Shown: positions 45,935 to 53,342, counted from the stretch's first letter. The stretch: 64,000 bases of DNA from Bacillus pseudomycoides (GCF_022811845.1 NZ_CP064266.1:1550001-1614000), one strand, 5' to 3'. Notes: generated from the letters alone by a model not told the origin. A program made the numbers and translations.

Positions 45935-46372
45935 ATGCGTACGACTTTTATGGCAAAAGCTAACGAAGTTGAGCGTAAATGGTATGTGGTTGACGCTGAA
46001 GGTCAAACTTTAGGTCGCCTTGCTAGTGAAGTAGCATCCATTTTACGTGGTAAAAACAAACCAACATTTACACCACACGTTGACACGGGTGATCATGTAA
46101 TTATTATTAACGCTGAGAAAATTCATTTAACAGGTAATAAATTAAACGATAAAATTTACTACCGTCACACTAACCACCCAGGTGGTCTTAAACAAAGAAC
46201 AGCTCTAGAAATGCGTACAAACTACCCTGTACAAATGTTAGAGCTTGCAATTAAAGGCATGCTTCCAAAAGGACGTTTAGGACGTCAAGTGTCTAAAAAA
46301 TTAAATGTGTATGCTGGAGCAGAGCATCCACACCAAGCACAAAAACCAGAAGTTTACGAACTTCGCGGATAA
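45935..46372 (+). CDS. rplM: 50S ribosomal protein L13
   Basis: L13 (145 residues) is an early assembly protein. [21 protein letters not shown] and [13 protein letters not shown] are conserved. Starts with [14 protein letters not shown] after GAGGAGGGAAACAC. A second Met at codon 6 would also be plausible. Confidence 0.96.
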
Positions 46373-46393
46373 TTAATTAAAGGAGGGCTTACT

Positions 46394-46786
46394 TTGGCAC
46401 AGGTACAATACTATGGTACTGGACGTCGTAAGAGTTCAGTAGCACGCGTGCGCCTAGTTCCAGGCGAAGGACGCGTTATCATTAACGGTCGTGATTTTGA
46501 AAATTATATCCCATTTGCTGCATTACGTGAAGTAGTGAAACAACCTCTAGTTGCAACAGAAACTTTAGGTAACTACGATGTACTTGTAAACGTAAATGGT
46601 GGTGGATACACTGGTCAAGCTGGTGCTATCCGTCACGGTATTTCTCGCGCTTTATTAAAAGCTGACCCAGAATACCGTCTAACATTAAAACGTGCAGGTC
46701 TATTAACTCGTGACGCACGTATGAAAGAGCGTAAAAAATACGGTCTTAAAGGCGCACGTCGTGCACCTCAGTTCTCAAAACGTTAA
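46394..46786 (+). CDS. rpsI: 30S ribosomal protein S9
   Basis: S9 (130 residues) reaches the P site with its C-terminal [23 protein letters not shown] and [14 protein letters not shown] are typical. The start is TTG after AAAGGAGGGCTTACT. The last 63 nt plus two bases are repeated exactly at 48901-48965, so the 3' end present here is probably supplied by the inserted element; the protein stays full length. Confidence 0.96.
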
Positions 46787-46788
46787 TT
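46724..46788 (+). repeat. 65-bp direct repeat, left att-like copy (end of rpsI)
   Basis: This copy spans the last 21 codons of rpsI including the stop, plus TT. It is identical to 48901-48965. Identity stops sharply at both ends (G versus T before it, A versus T after it). Confidence 0.93.
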
Positions 46789-46800
46789 ATCAACGTTTCA

Positions 46801-46836
46801 AAGGCTCTCAAGCTTTTTGCTTGGGGGTCTTTTTTA
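46801..46836 (+). terminator. Element-borne terminator after rpsI
   Basis: GGCTCTCAAGC (46803-46813) pairs with GCTTGGGGGTC (46819-46829), counting G-U pairs, around TTTTT, followed by six T. It replaces the displaced native terminator now at 48978. Confidence 0.8.
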
Positions 46837-46854
46837 TGTGGAAAAAGGGGTTTT

Positions 46855-46900
46855 GGTCACATTTTGATCACGAAAATATTTTTGGGTCACTCCTGGTCAC
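46855..46900 (-). repeat. Four GTGAYC repeats, possible integrase arm sites
   Basis: Read on the minus strand, GTGACC or GTGATC occurs at 46855, 46866, 46885 and 46895, all within 46 bp between the left repeat and the recombinase remnant. Short direct repeats in this place are the usual arm-type binding sites of tyrosine recombinases. The assignment is by position and form. Confidence 0.6.
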
Positions 46901-46906
46901 CACAAA

Positions 46907-47041
46907 TCATAGTTCAATTATTTTTGGGATTTTTGTGATCTCTTTTAGGATATCTGTTACATGTGTATAGATGTTCAACGTCATTTGTATATCAGAGCGA
47001 CCCAATCGCTCTTGTACCTCCTTTATACTTGCGCCAGCTTT
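46907..47041 (-). pseudogene. C-terminal remnant of a phage-type tyrosine recombinase
   Basis: The minus strand from 47041 reads KAGASIKEVQERLGRSDIQM then TLNIYTHVTDILKEITKIPK and IIEL before a TGA stop. This is the end of a tyrosine integrase: the LGH-type box (here LGR, so the usual His is replaced by Arg) and the nucleophile Tyr in NIYTHV. An in-frame TAA lies directly upstream, so the N-terminal domains and the catalytic R-K-H residues are gone. The break lies within 36 nt of the cargo stop codon, which suggests an internal deletion joined the two. Confidence 0.85.
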
Positions 47042-47077
47042 TTAGAGAAAAATTTAACGGTAGACCTTTGCTTCCTA

Positions 47078-48469
47078 CTAAAGGAACTTAACGACTCCCC
47101 ACCATGTTCCCCAAAAGTCTTGACTAACCACATATTCTTGAACTGTCCAGAATTCCTGGTCATTGGAAGGGTCAACACATGTTGCGCTGTAATCTCCCCA
47201 TCGGTTCCGCCCCATGCCATCCGTTAAAAAGTAGGTAGCTTGTCCAGCTTTAAGCAAGGTAACTTGTTCTGTTGTGCCAGGTGCATCGCTTGCACGTCTT
47301 CCTGCGAAGAAGGCACTTGCAAATAGGTCCGTGGATGATCCGCTAAAACCGATTACCATATGATTGGAGGAGTTGATGGCGAGAGAAGGATAATAATAGG
47401 AGTGTGTGCTGTGTTGAATTCGCCCTTGTTGAATTGGGGTGCTTGTCTCCGGATTAATTTGATACCAGGAAACTTCTGCTCTGCTTCCGTCTTGGCTAGG
47501 TATAGTATGGGTTGTCCAAATTGTTTCATTACGATAAATAGCTTGCAAAAGGCGAGGATCTCCTGTGTCAATCAATTGAGGGGAGTCCTTTTGAAGAGCA
47601 TCTGGTACGATAGAGCCGCTAAGTGAAGCGATATTAATTTGTTGAAGTTGTGTCCAAAAAGGTATCCCGTTAGAAAATGTTATTTGGTTTAGCTGCAAAC
47701 TGTTCAGACTGGCTAGTGAGATCAAGTACTGAACTGAAACATTTGGATCAAACACTTGAGTAGGCTGTGTTGTAAAAAATGCACCAGGCGGTTCATAGAA
47801 CTCATACCAGGTCATGCTATCAATCGAGTACAGCTGACTCTTCTCGAACACCCAGATTTTAGTTGCCTGATAACTTCCCGCATTGGTGAACATGTTGGCA
47901 GTTACGTAGACATGAGTATTGTCCAGTCCTAAACTTGGATAGTCAGCCCAAGTATCTAACTGCATATCATTAAATATATCTGCATCAATTGCTCGGAATA
48001 CCCAGTTAAATGGGTCTTCAGGATTCGACACGCCCACGAGCAGCCAGGAATTAGGAGAGCTTCCCCCCGCGAGCGAAATGATGAAGAACCGATTGGATAA
48101 ATTGTCATAAAGGATTTTTGGGTCAAAAGCAGAAGTACCTTCTGTAATGACTCCAGTTGGGGTCCAAAAATCATCTAAAGTGGTAGTGGTAAGAACAGCA
48201 CCATTCTCCTTTTGGTTGATCGATATTCCTCCATTGACAACATTTACAACATGATTAAGACCAACTGCACCCATTGTATCCGGCGGAATCCACCCGTTAT
48301 AATCTACTCCTTTAAACTGTTTTATGATACTTGGAGCTGTGACATTGTCATTCTGTATAACCTTTTTTGGAAAAAACGGTGTTTTCTGCCATGGTAAAAA
48401 AGATTTTACACTTGGTGTGGGGAGGCGTACTTTACTTCCCATAATAGAATTTGATTTAATATTTCCCAA
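47078..48469 (-). CDS. Beta-propeller-like protein of unknown function (element cargo)
   Basis: This 463-residue protein has no signal peptide or membrane segment. Repeated blade-like motifs are seen: GWIPPDTMGAVGLNHVVNVVNG (in parts, about 59-80), DPKILYDNLSNRFF (117-129), WADYPSLGLDNTHVYVTANMF (in parts, 174-194), and near the end RNRWGDYSATCVDP with FWTVQEYV. The PPDTxGAVG and RWGDYS...FW..EY signatures recall sialidase/propeller proteins from many environmental bacteria. The start is TTG (GNIKSNS) after AAAGGA with an 11-nt gap; ATG nine codons later is an alternative. Codon use looks unlike the ribosomal genes around it. No enzyme activity can be assigned. Confidence 0.75.
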   Translation of the reverse strand: MGNIKSNSIMGSKVRLPTPSVKSFLPWQKTPFFPKKVIQNDNVTAPSIIKQFKGVDYNGWIPPDTMGAVGLNHVVNVVNGGISINQKENGAVLTTTTLDDFWTPTGVITEGTSAFDPKILYDNLSNRFFIISLAGGSSPNSWLLVGVSNPEDPFNWVFRAIDADIFNDMQLDTWADYPSLGLDNTHVYVTANMFTNAGSYQATKIWVFEKSQLYSIDSMTWYEFYEPPGAFFTTQPTQVFDPNVSVQYLISLASLNSLQLNQITFSNGIPFWTQLQQINIASLSGSIVPDALQKDSPQLIDTGDPRLLQAIYRNETIWTTHTIPSQDGSRAEVSWYQINPETSTPIQQGRIQHSTHSYYYPSLAINSSNHMVIGFSGSSTDLFASAFFAGRRASDAPGTTEQVTLLKAGQATYFLTDGMGRNRWGDYSATCVDPSNDQEFWTVQEYVVSQDFWGTWWGVVKFL

Positions 48470-48900
48470 TTACAGAACATTCCTTTCATATTTTTTGCAA
48501 TTTAAAATTGCTAATTTACTTTATTCATTCTGCAATCAAGCTGAAACGGCAAATATTCTAGAAGTGTGTAAGAGATAAGAAAATATGTGTTTGTCCAATA
48601 AGTAGATGGACATTAATTAAGGAGTTAAGAGTAGTTAAAGGAGGGGGGATATGGGGAAAAATCATTAGCATAGACCAGACTGCTTTTTGGCACTATAATA
48701 AAACAGTTCCTCTTTTGGGGGGCAGGACAGAAAGGCAATGAATCTTCCACTTTCATTTGGTTCTTTTTAATAAACTTTTTTGACCACCAAACATATATAA
48801 CGAAATTTTTATAATTTTCATTAAAACGAAAAAATCCCGATAAATTAGGCTTTAATTAAACTATTTTATTCCCAATTTCTTTATATTTAATATAAAAATT
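48470..48900. other. Gene-poor right part of the rpsI element
   Basis: No convincing gene is seen in these 431 bases. A perfect palindrome GCAATTT-A-AAATTGC lies at 48497-48511, 28 nt before the cargo start, and may be an operator or mRNA hairpin of the cargo. An AAGGAGGGGGGAT site at about 48640 leads only into a five-codon frame. The last 120 bases are very AT-rich. Confidence 0.6.
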
Positions 48901-48965
48901 AAAGAGCGTAAAAAATACGGTCTTAAAGGCGCACGTCGTGCACCTCAGTTCTCAAAACGTTAATT
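48901..48965 (+). repeat. 65-bp direct repeat, right att-like copy
   Basis: This is an exact copy of 46724-46788 (rpsI codons for [20 protein letters not shown] and stop) detached from the gene. It is followed by what looks like the native rpsI terminator. Confidence 0.93.
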
Positions 48966-48977
48966 TTTGCGAACTTC

Positions 48978-49006
48978 AAACCCCAGTCTTTTGGCTGGGG
49001 TTTTTA
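48978..49006 (+). terminator. Displaced native rpsI terminator
   Basis: AAACCCCAG and CTGGGGTTT pair perfectly around a TCTTTTGG loop and are followed by further T. It lies at the usual distance after the right rpsI copy. Confidence 0.88.
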
Positions 49007-49048
49007 TTATGTTTAATGGAGCTATATCAATCCATTTTGAGTTTTCAG

Positions 49049-49200
49049 CATATAAGGCGCTGCTACGAAGAACAAAAGATAACTTGCACTTGTTTTCTCG
49101 CTTTGTTTTAATTCGGCATGGGGCAGAAAGAGGATCTGACCGCTTCTATGCATAGCTGGACGCGCTCTCTCACTTGAAAGGAAAGGTTTTATACCGGTTT
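49049..49200 (+). repeat. Structured intergenic element, copy A
   Basis: This 150-nt stretch is homologous to 54468-54610. Over a gapless 76-nt block I count 60 identical bases, and most differences are transitions. Two hairpins are kept in both: AACAAAAG with CTTTGTTT, and GCATGGGG with TTCTATGC (counting G-U). A further shared tail reads AAAGG..AAGGTTTTAT..CGG. It lies 100 nt before ybaK. It may be a structured RNA or a small mobile repeat. Confidence 0.7.
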
Positions 49201-49299
49201 TTATGTATTATATCTTGGAATATTTTAGTGCCACCTTCTTACGTATGCTTGAACTTTAGAAGTTTAGACTAATATGTATTAGGGAGGTTTAGAATTACT

Positions 49300-49728
49300 A
49301 TGAATGTCATTGTTAGCTTACAAGAAAAACAAAAAGAAAAGCAGTTAAAATATGAACGGAAGATGCTTCGCGAATTATCATTAAAAACGCTAAGATCTAA
49401 TATTCGTGATGCTTTCGACATGAAAGAGCTGCATAGGCAGTATGAGGATTATTGCATCGAACTTGGAATTGAATCGTACTTATTAGGAGCGAGGTATAGT
49501 AAATTTGGCTATTATGGAGAATCCTTCTTTGATGTAAAATATAGAGCTTTAGAAGAAGAGCAGCAACTAACGGAAACGTTATTTCACTTTTTAACGAGTA
49601 TGGCGGTAAGAGAGATAGAATTAAAAGATGAGGAGTTGCTTTATGAATCCTGTGCGCAATTTATTAGTTCATGGTGGCGTGAGGGATTTGAAAAGGGTGA
49701 AAGAAGATATCGCTTAAAGCTGCATTAA
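49300..49728 (+). CDS. ybaK: DUF2521-family protein YbaK
   Basis: A 142-residue soluble, charged, mostly helical protein (QEKQKEKQLKYERKMLREL at the N-terminus). Its place between rpsI and cwlD matches B. subtilis ybaK, of unknown function. It should not be confused with the E. coli YbaK deacylase. The start follows AGGGAGGTTTAGAATTACT. Confidence 0.85.
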   Translation: MNVIVSLQEKQKEKQLKYERKMLRELSLKTLRSNIRDAFDMKELHRQYEDYCIELGIESYLLGARYSKFGYYGESFFDVKYRALEEEQQLTETLFHFLTSMAVREIELKDEELLYESCAQFISSWWREGFEKGERRYRLKLH

Positions 49729-49794
49729 GAAAAGCATAAACTTTCCTCTTGTCCCATATAAGTAATTAGAGGGACTAGCTGGAGGAGGAAAGGT

Positions 49795-50508
49795 ATGAAG
49801 AGAATTCGAATTATCTCTTTTATGCTTGCTGCAGTTGTACTGTTTTTCTTGGTAAAACAAGAATTTCAAATTACAAAGTCGTGGCGGGCTTGGAATTTAC
49901 CCTTATCAGGGAAAGTGATTGTATTAGATGCTGGGCATGGTGGACCGGATGGAGGAGCAGTTGGTGGTAAGGATATAGTAGAAAAAGATATTACGCTTGA
50001 AATTGTAAAAATGGTGCAAGATTATTTGCAGGAGCAAGGTGCATTAGTTATTTTAACGCGAGAGGGAGATTATGATTTAGCTGATAAAAGTACAAAGTCA
50101 TATAGTAGACGTAAAGCAGAGGATTTAAAAAAGCGAGTAGAAATTATTAATAAGCCCGACGTGGACTTTTTTGCGAGCATCCATTTAAATGCCTTGCCGA
50201 GTAGTGGGTCAAAAGGGGCACAAACGTTTTACTATCGTTCTTTGATTGAAAATGAACGAGCGGCGAAGTTTATCCAAGCCGAATTACGGACGAGTTTAGA
50301 AAATACAAATCGTTCGGCTAAAATTATCCCTCACGTTTATTTGCTTAAGTATGCGAAAACACCGGGTGCTTTAATTGAAGCTGGATTTTTATCGAATGTG
50401 AATGAAAGATATATGCTGAATTCAGAGAAGTATCAGCAAAAGGTGGCAGCTGCAATATACCGCGGAATACTACGTTATTTTACGGAAAAAGGAAATCCTC
50501 CTGAATAA
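49795..50508 (+). CDS. cwlD: N-acetylmuramoyl-L-alanine amidase CwlD
   Basis: CwlD removes stem peptides so that muramic delta-lactam can form in spore cortex. A 20-residue N-terminal hydrophobic segment is followed by the amidase_3 domain: VLDAGHGGPDGGAVGG (zinc His), a Glu in VEKDITLEIV, a zinc His in SIHLNALPSS and the catalytic Glu in LIEAGFLSN. 237 residues. GerD, which activates or partners CwlD in related Bacillus, is encoded at 51797. Its stop lies in the loop of a terminator hairpin. Confidence 0.95.
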   Translation: MKRIRIISFMLAAVVLFFLVKQEFQITKSWRAWNLPLSGKVIVLDAGHGGPDGGAVGGKDIVEKDITLEIVKMVQDYLQEQGALVILTREGDYDLADKSTKSYSRRKAEDLKKRVEIINKPDVDFFASIHLNALPSSGSKGAQTFYYRSLIENERAAKFIQAELRTSLENTNRSAKIIPHVYLLKYAKTPGALIEAGFLSNVNERYMLNSEKYQQKVAAAIYRGILRYFTEKGNPPE

Positions 50509-50519
50509 GGAGGATTTTT
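50493..50519 (+). terminator. Terminator overlapping the cwlD stop
   Basis: AAATCCTCC and GGAGGATTT pair perfectly; the cwlD stop TAA lies in the TGAATAA loop. A short T-run follows. Confidence 0.85.
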
Positions 50520-50655
50520 GAATTCCTCTCGTTAACGAAGTTTTCGGAAAATATGTTATACTGGAAATGAAAACGCATTTATTTTTAAAATGCAAATATA
50601 CAAACCCAATTCATTTAACATTACTTTACTTTTCATACAGGGGGCTGGGCTGATT

Positions 50656-51723
50656 ATGGTAACGAAAGAGCAAGTAGTGAAAGCGCTCGAAGGGATTACT
50701 GATCCATTTCTACATAAAACATTAAAAGAAACAAATGCAATTAAAGAGGTCACTGTAAAGCCTGAGAAAGAGCACGTCAGTGTTAAAATTGCAATTGTAA
50801 AAACAGGGACTGCTGAACAAATGCAATTGCAGTCGACTATTGTGAAGCTTGTGAAAGAACTTGGAGCGGCAACGGTTGGTTTGCGTTTTGCTGAATTTAC
50901 AGAGGACGAGCTAGCGCAATTTGCACCGCCTAGGGAAGAGCAAGCAGATCAATCTTTATTATCACCGAATTCTAAAACAACATTTTTAGCAGTTGCAAGT
51001 GGAAAAGGTGGGGTTGGTAAATCCACTGTTTCTGTAAACCTTGCGATTTCATTAGCTCGTCTAGGAAAGAAAGTTGGTATTATTGACGCTGATATATATG
51101 GTTTTAGTGTGCCTGATATGATGGGAATCGAAAAACGTCCAATTGTAAGGGGCGATAAAATTATTCCTGTAGAGCGTTTAGGGGTAAAAGTAATTTCCAT
51201 GGGCTTCTTTGTAGAAGACAATGCTCCGGTTATTTGGAGAGGGCCAATGCTTGGTAAAATGTTAAATCACTTTTTCACAGAGGTAGAATGGGGTGATCTA
51301 GACTATTTAGTCTTAGATTTGCCACCAGGTACAGGAGATGTAGCTTTAGATGTTCATTCAATGCTGCCATCATGTAAAGAAATTATTGTAACAACACCTC
51401 ATCCAACAGCGGCATTTGTAGCAGCTCGTGCAGGTGCTATGGCACTTCGGACTGAACATAGTATTCTTGGGGTTGTTGAAAATATGGCTTACTTCGAAAG
51501 TAAAGCAACTGGTGAGAAAGAGTATGTGTTTGGAAAAGGCGGAGGAGATAAATTAGCCGCAGAATTACAAACAGATGTATTAGGCCGAATTCCACTTCAG
51601 CAACCAGATTGGAATAAAGAGGATTTTGCACCATCGGTATACGAGGATACACATAAAACAGGTGTCATCTATCGGACGATAGCTGAGCAAGTTATTGATA
51701 GAACAGCAGTTAAACAAAAATAA
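50656..51723 (+). CDS. salA: Mrp/ApbC-family P-loop ATPase SalA
   Basis: This 355-residue protein has an N-terminal MIP18-like domain (about 1-90) and a deviant Walker A motif VASGKGGVGKSTVSVN, then DADIYGFSVPDMMG and DLPPGTGDVALD. Family members carry Fe-S clusters; in B. subtilis SalA (YbaL) affects expression of the scoC regulator. No CxxC pair is seen at the C-terminus, so cluster carriage is doubtful. The ATG at 50656 (VTKEQVVKALEG) is chosen; codons back to 50590 lack family similarity. Confidence 0.9.
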   Translation: MVTKEQVVKALEGITDPFLHKTLKETNAIKEVTVKPEKEHVSVKIAIVKTGTAEQMQLQSTIVKLVKELGAATVGLRFAEFTEDELAQFAPPREEQADQSLLSPNSKTTFLAVASGKGGVGKSTVSVNLAISLARLGKKVGIIDADIYGFSVPDMMGIEKRPIVRGDKIIPVERLGVKVISMGFFVEDNAPVIWRGPMLGKMLNHFFTEVEWGDLDYLVLDLPPGTGDVALDVHSMLPSCKEIIVTTPHPTAAFVAARAGAMALRTEHSILGVVENMAYFESKATGEKEYVFGKGGGDKLAAELQTDVLGRIPLQQPDWNKEDFAPSVYEDTHKTGVIYRTIAEQVIDRTAVKQK

Positions 51724-51778
51724 ACCTCTACGAGTAGAGAATTTCCCCGCCCTATATATGTAGAGGTGGGGAAATTAT
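51724..51778 (+). terminator. Terminator of salA with alternative pairing
   Basis: AATTTCCCC and GGGGAAATT form one stem, and the outer ACCTCTAC (51724-51731) can pair with GTAGAGGT (51760-51767) or locally with GTAGAG. It lies between salA and the converging gerD. Confidence 0.75.
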
Positions 51779-51796
51779 TATGTGTAGAGATTTCCT

Positions 51797-52417
51797 TTAT
51801 TTTTGTTCTTGTTTTTCGTCTTGTGATTCGCCTTCGCCGCCACCTTCTTTTTTCTCAGCTCCGCCACCTTTTTCAGCTTTTTCAATACCTTTACTAATGA
51901 TGTCAATCATCTTAGTTTGGAAGAGAGGGCTTTCGGCAGTTTCTGTTAAGACTTGTTGCAAATATTGGCGGTACTCTTTGCTTTTCATAGTTTGTAGCAT
52001 CATTTTTTCCACTTCGGGATTTTTCATAATTTCTATAACGCCTGCTTGGTATTCAGGGTCTTTTAATAGAGTCTTCATTAAGGTTGTTTGTTCTTTTTCG
52101 ATACCTTTAGCGAATTTCGCTGAAAACTCAGGATCCTTAAATAGTTTTTCCCAAAGTTGCTGCCCCTTTTCAGATACCATTGCATCTTCAATGGTTTTTT
52201 TGACTACAGTTTCATCTAATATAAGTGCTTGTTTCATTTTCTCATCTGTCAGTACATCTTGGATTGCTTTTTTTCCTTGATCAGTTTTTAAAATATCGAC
52301 AATCATTTTTTTGGTTTGATCGTAATCTAATTCAGATTTCGCTTCTTCTCCTTGTGCACATGCGGTAAGTGTAGTGAAAAGAAGTGAAGAAACTAAAATG
52401 AGCAGCATCCGTTTCAT
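51797..52417 (-). CDS. gerD: Spore germination lipoprotein GerD
   Basis: GerD is a forespore inner-membrane lipoprotein needed for clustering of germinant receptors. The 206-residue protein has a lipoprotein signal with lipobox LTAC (C21), a long helical region full of repeats such as KKMIVDILKTDQGKKAIQDVL, and a Gly/Glu/Lys-rich tail. The start follows AAAGGAGCTCCAGCTA. It is transcribed against salA and diverges from kbaA. Confidence 0.94.
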   Translation of the reverse strand: MKRMLLILVSSLLFTTLTACAQGEEAKSELDYDQTKKMIVDILKTDQGKKAIQDVLTDEKMKQALILDETVVKKTIEDAMVSEKGQQLWEKLFKDPEFSAKFAKGIEKEQTTLMKTLLKDPEYQAGVIEIMKNPEVEKMMLQTMKSKEYRQYLQQVLTETAESPLFQTKMIDIISKGIEKAEKGGGAEKKEGGGEGESQDEKQEQK

Positions 52418-52451
52418 TAGCTGGAGCTCCTTTCAACACAGTTCTCTTTTT

Positions 52452-52481
52452 TAATATAAATATCTTAGAGGAATTTATACA
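52452..52481 (-). promoter_or_regulatory. Possible SigG promoter of gerD
   Basis: On the minus strand TGTATA (52481-52476) is followed after 17 nt by TATATTA (52458-52452). This resembles the SigG pattern TGNATA-N17-CATWHTA, and gerD is SigG-dependent in B. subtilis. The match is by eye. Confidence 0.5.
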
Positions 52482-52555
52482 TGTTCATGGCTAGCTTTTT
52501 GAAATTGTCATTGATACAATTTAAGTAGAAATATATCAATAATGGGGGATGGGTT

Positions 52556-53173
52556 GTGAATAGCCGAAAATGGGTACGACTATTTTTAACGACGTTGCTG
52601 CTAGGGGGAGTTAGTACAATCCTTATTGGTTTTATTCTAGGATGGGACAAGTACGCTAAATTTTTTCAAAATTTCGACGGAAAAGAGATCTTAATGATTT
52701 CTTTTTGGTTACTTGGTGTTGGATTTATTTTTAGTGTAATTAGTCAAATGGGCTTTTTTGCGTATTTAACGGTTCATCGTTTTGGACTAGGGATGTTTCG
52801 GTCATCTTCTCTTTGGAACGCAGTTCAGCTCTTTTTCATTGCATTTGTACTGTTTGATTTTGTTTATTTAAGATCGGTACTCGTTGCAAATGGAGATGTT
52901 TCGTTTGGAAATAATATTCTTGTGGCTGGAATATTATTTTTATTTGGAGTGATTGTAGCCTATATAAAGAGCAAAGAGACGAATAAAAAAGCATTTATAC
53001 CTGCTTTATTCTTTATGGTCGTTGTAACAATTCTCGAATGGGTACCGGCACTCCGGATTAATGACACCGATTGGTTATATTTAATGGTTATACCGCTTCT
53101 GTTGTGTAATGCATATCAGTTACTCATATTACATCGTTTAATAGGGCAACAAAGAAGTAAGTCCGTTAGTTAG
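52556..53173 (+). CDS. kbaA: KinB-signalling pathway activation protein KbaA
   Basis: KbaA is a six-span membrane protein needed for KinB-dependent entry into sporulation. The 205 residues show about six hydrophobic helices with no recognised enzymatic motif. The start is GTG after ATGGGGGATGGGTT. It lies beside gerD and pdaB as in B. subtilis. Confidence 0.9.
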   Translation: MNSRKWVRLFLTTLLLGGVSTILIGFILGWDKYAKFFQNFDGKEILMISFWLLGVGFIFSVISQMGFFAYLTVHRFGLGMFRSSSLWNAVQLFFIAFVLFDFVYLRSVLVANGDVSFGNNILVAGILFLFGVIVAYIKSKETNKKAFIPALFFMVVVTILEWVPALRINDTDWLYLMVIPLLLCNAYQLLILHRLIGQQRSKSVS

Positions 53174-53186
53174 GAAGGTCAAAGTA

Positions 53187-53231
53187 AAAAAAGGGTACAA
53201 CACCTCATACAAAAGGTGTTGTACCCTTTTT
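53187..53231. terminator. Bidirectional terminator between kbaA and pdaB
   Basis: AAAAAGGGTACAACACCT and its exact reverse complement flank a 9-nt loop, an 18-bp perfect stem that starts with A and ends with T, so it can end transcripts from both converging genes. Confidence 0.93.
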
Positions 53232-53240
53232 CGTATAGCT

Positions 53241-53342
53241 TGATTTTTATCGGCTATTGGTGAGCGTACATCTATCTTAAGGTTCAGGAGAACGAGGGAG
53301 ATAGGTAAGGGCTTTCTGGCAAAGCTACTACTAATGAAAGTT
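53241..53342. repeat. Degenerate copy of a B. cereus-type intergenic repeat
   Basis: Blocks shared with 54226-54387 include TTTTTATC.GCTATT, TCAAG/TTAAGGTTCA, AACGAGG.AGATAGGTA and a final TTAAAGTTT-like end. This copy has lost the middle hairpins and runs up to the pdaB stop. It resembles the bcr repeats of the B. cereus group, but the exact family cannot be assigned here. Confidence 0.55.

Larger units (their letters stand above)
46724..48965. mobile_element. Decayed integrative element in the 3' end of rpsI
   Basis: An exact 65-bp repeat of the rpsI 3' end brackets this segment. Between the copies lie a new terminator, four GTGAYC repeats, the C-terminal remnant of a tyrosine recombinase (minus strand), a cargo gene and a gene-poor stretch. 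This layout is that of site-specific integration into a conserved gene end that restores the gene. No complete integrase is present, so it is either fixed or dependent on a recombinase acting in trans. A fully regenerated empty site would remove about 2,177 bp. Confidence 0.8.

Noticed and set aside
46761..47227. Two plus-strand open frames after rpsI
   Set aside because: They are shadows of the recombinase remnant and the 3' end of the cargo gene on the minus strand, without ribosome sites or similarity to known proteins.
47357..48578. Extra genes opposite the cargo gene
   Set aside because: Small plus-strand frames in this region have no start signals or recognisable domains.
51780..52280. 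166-codon plus-strand frame rich in Ser, Phe and Pro
   Set aside because: It is the antisense of gerD; its composition reflects the complement of Lys/Glu/Gly codons.
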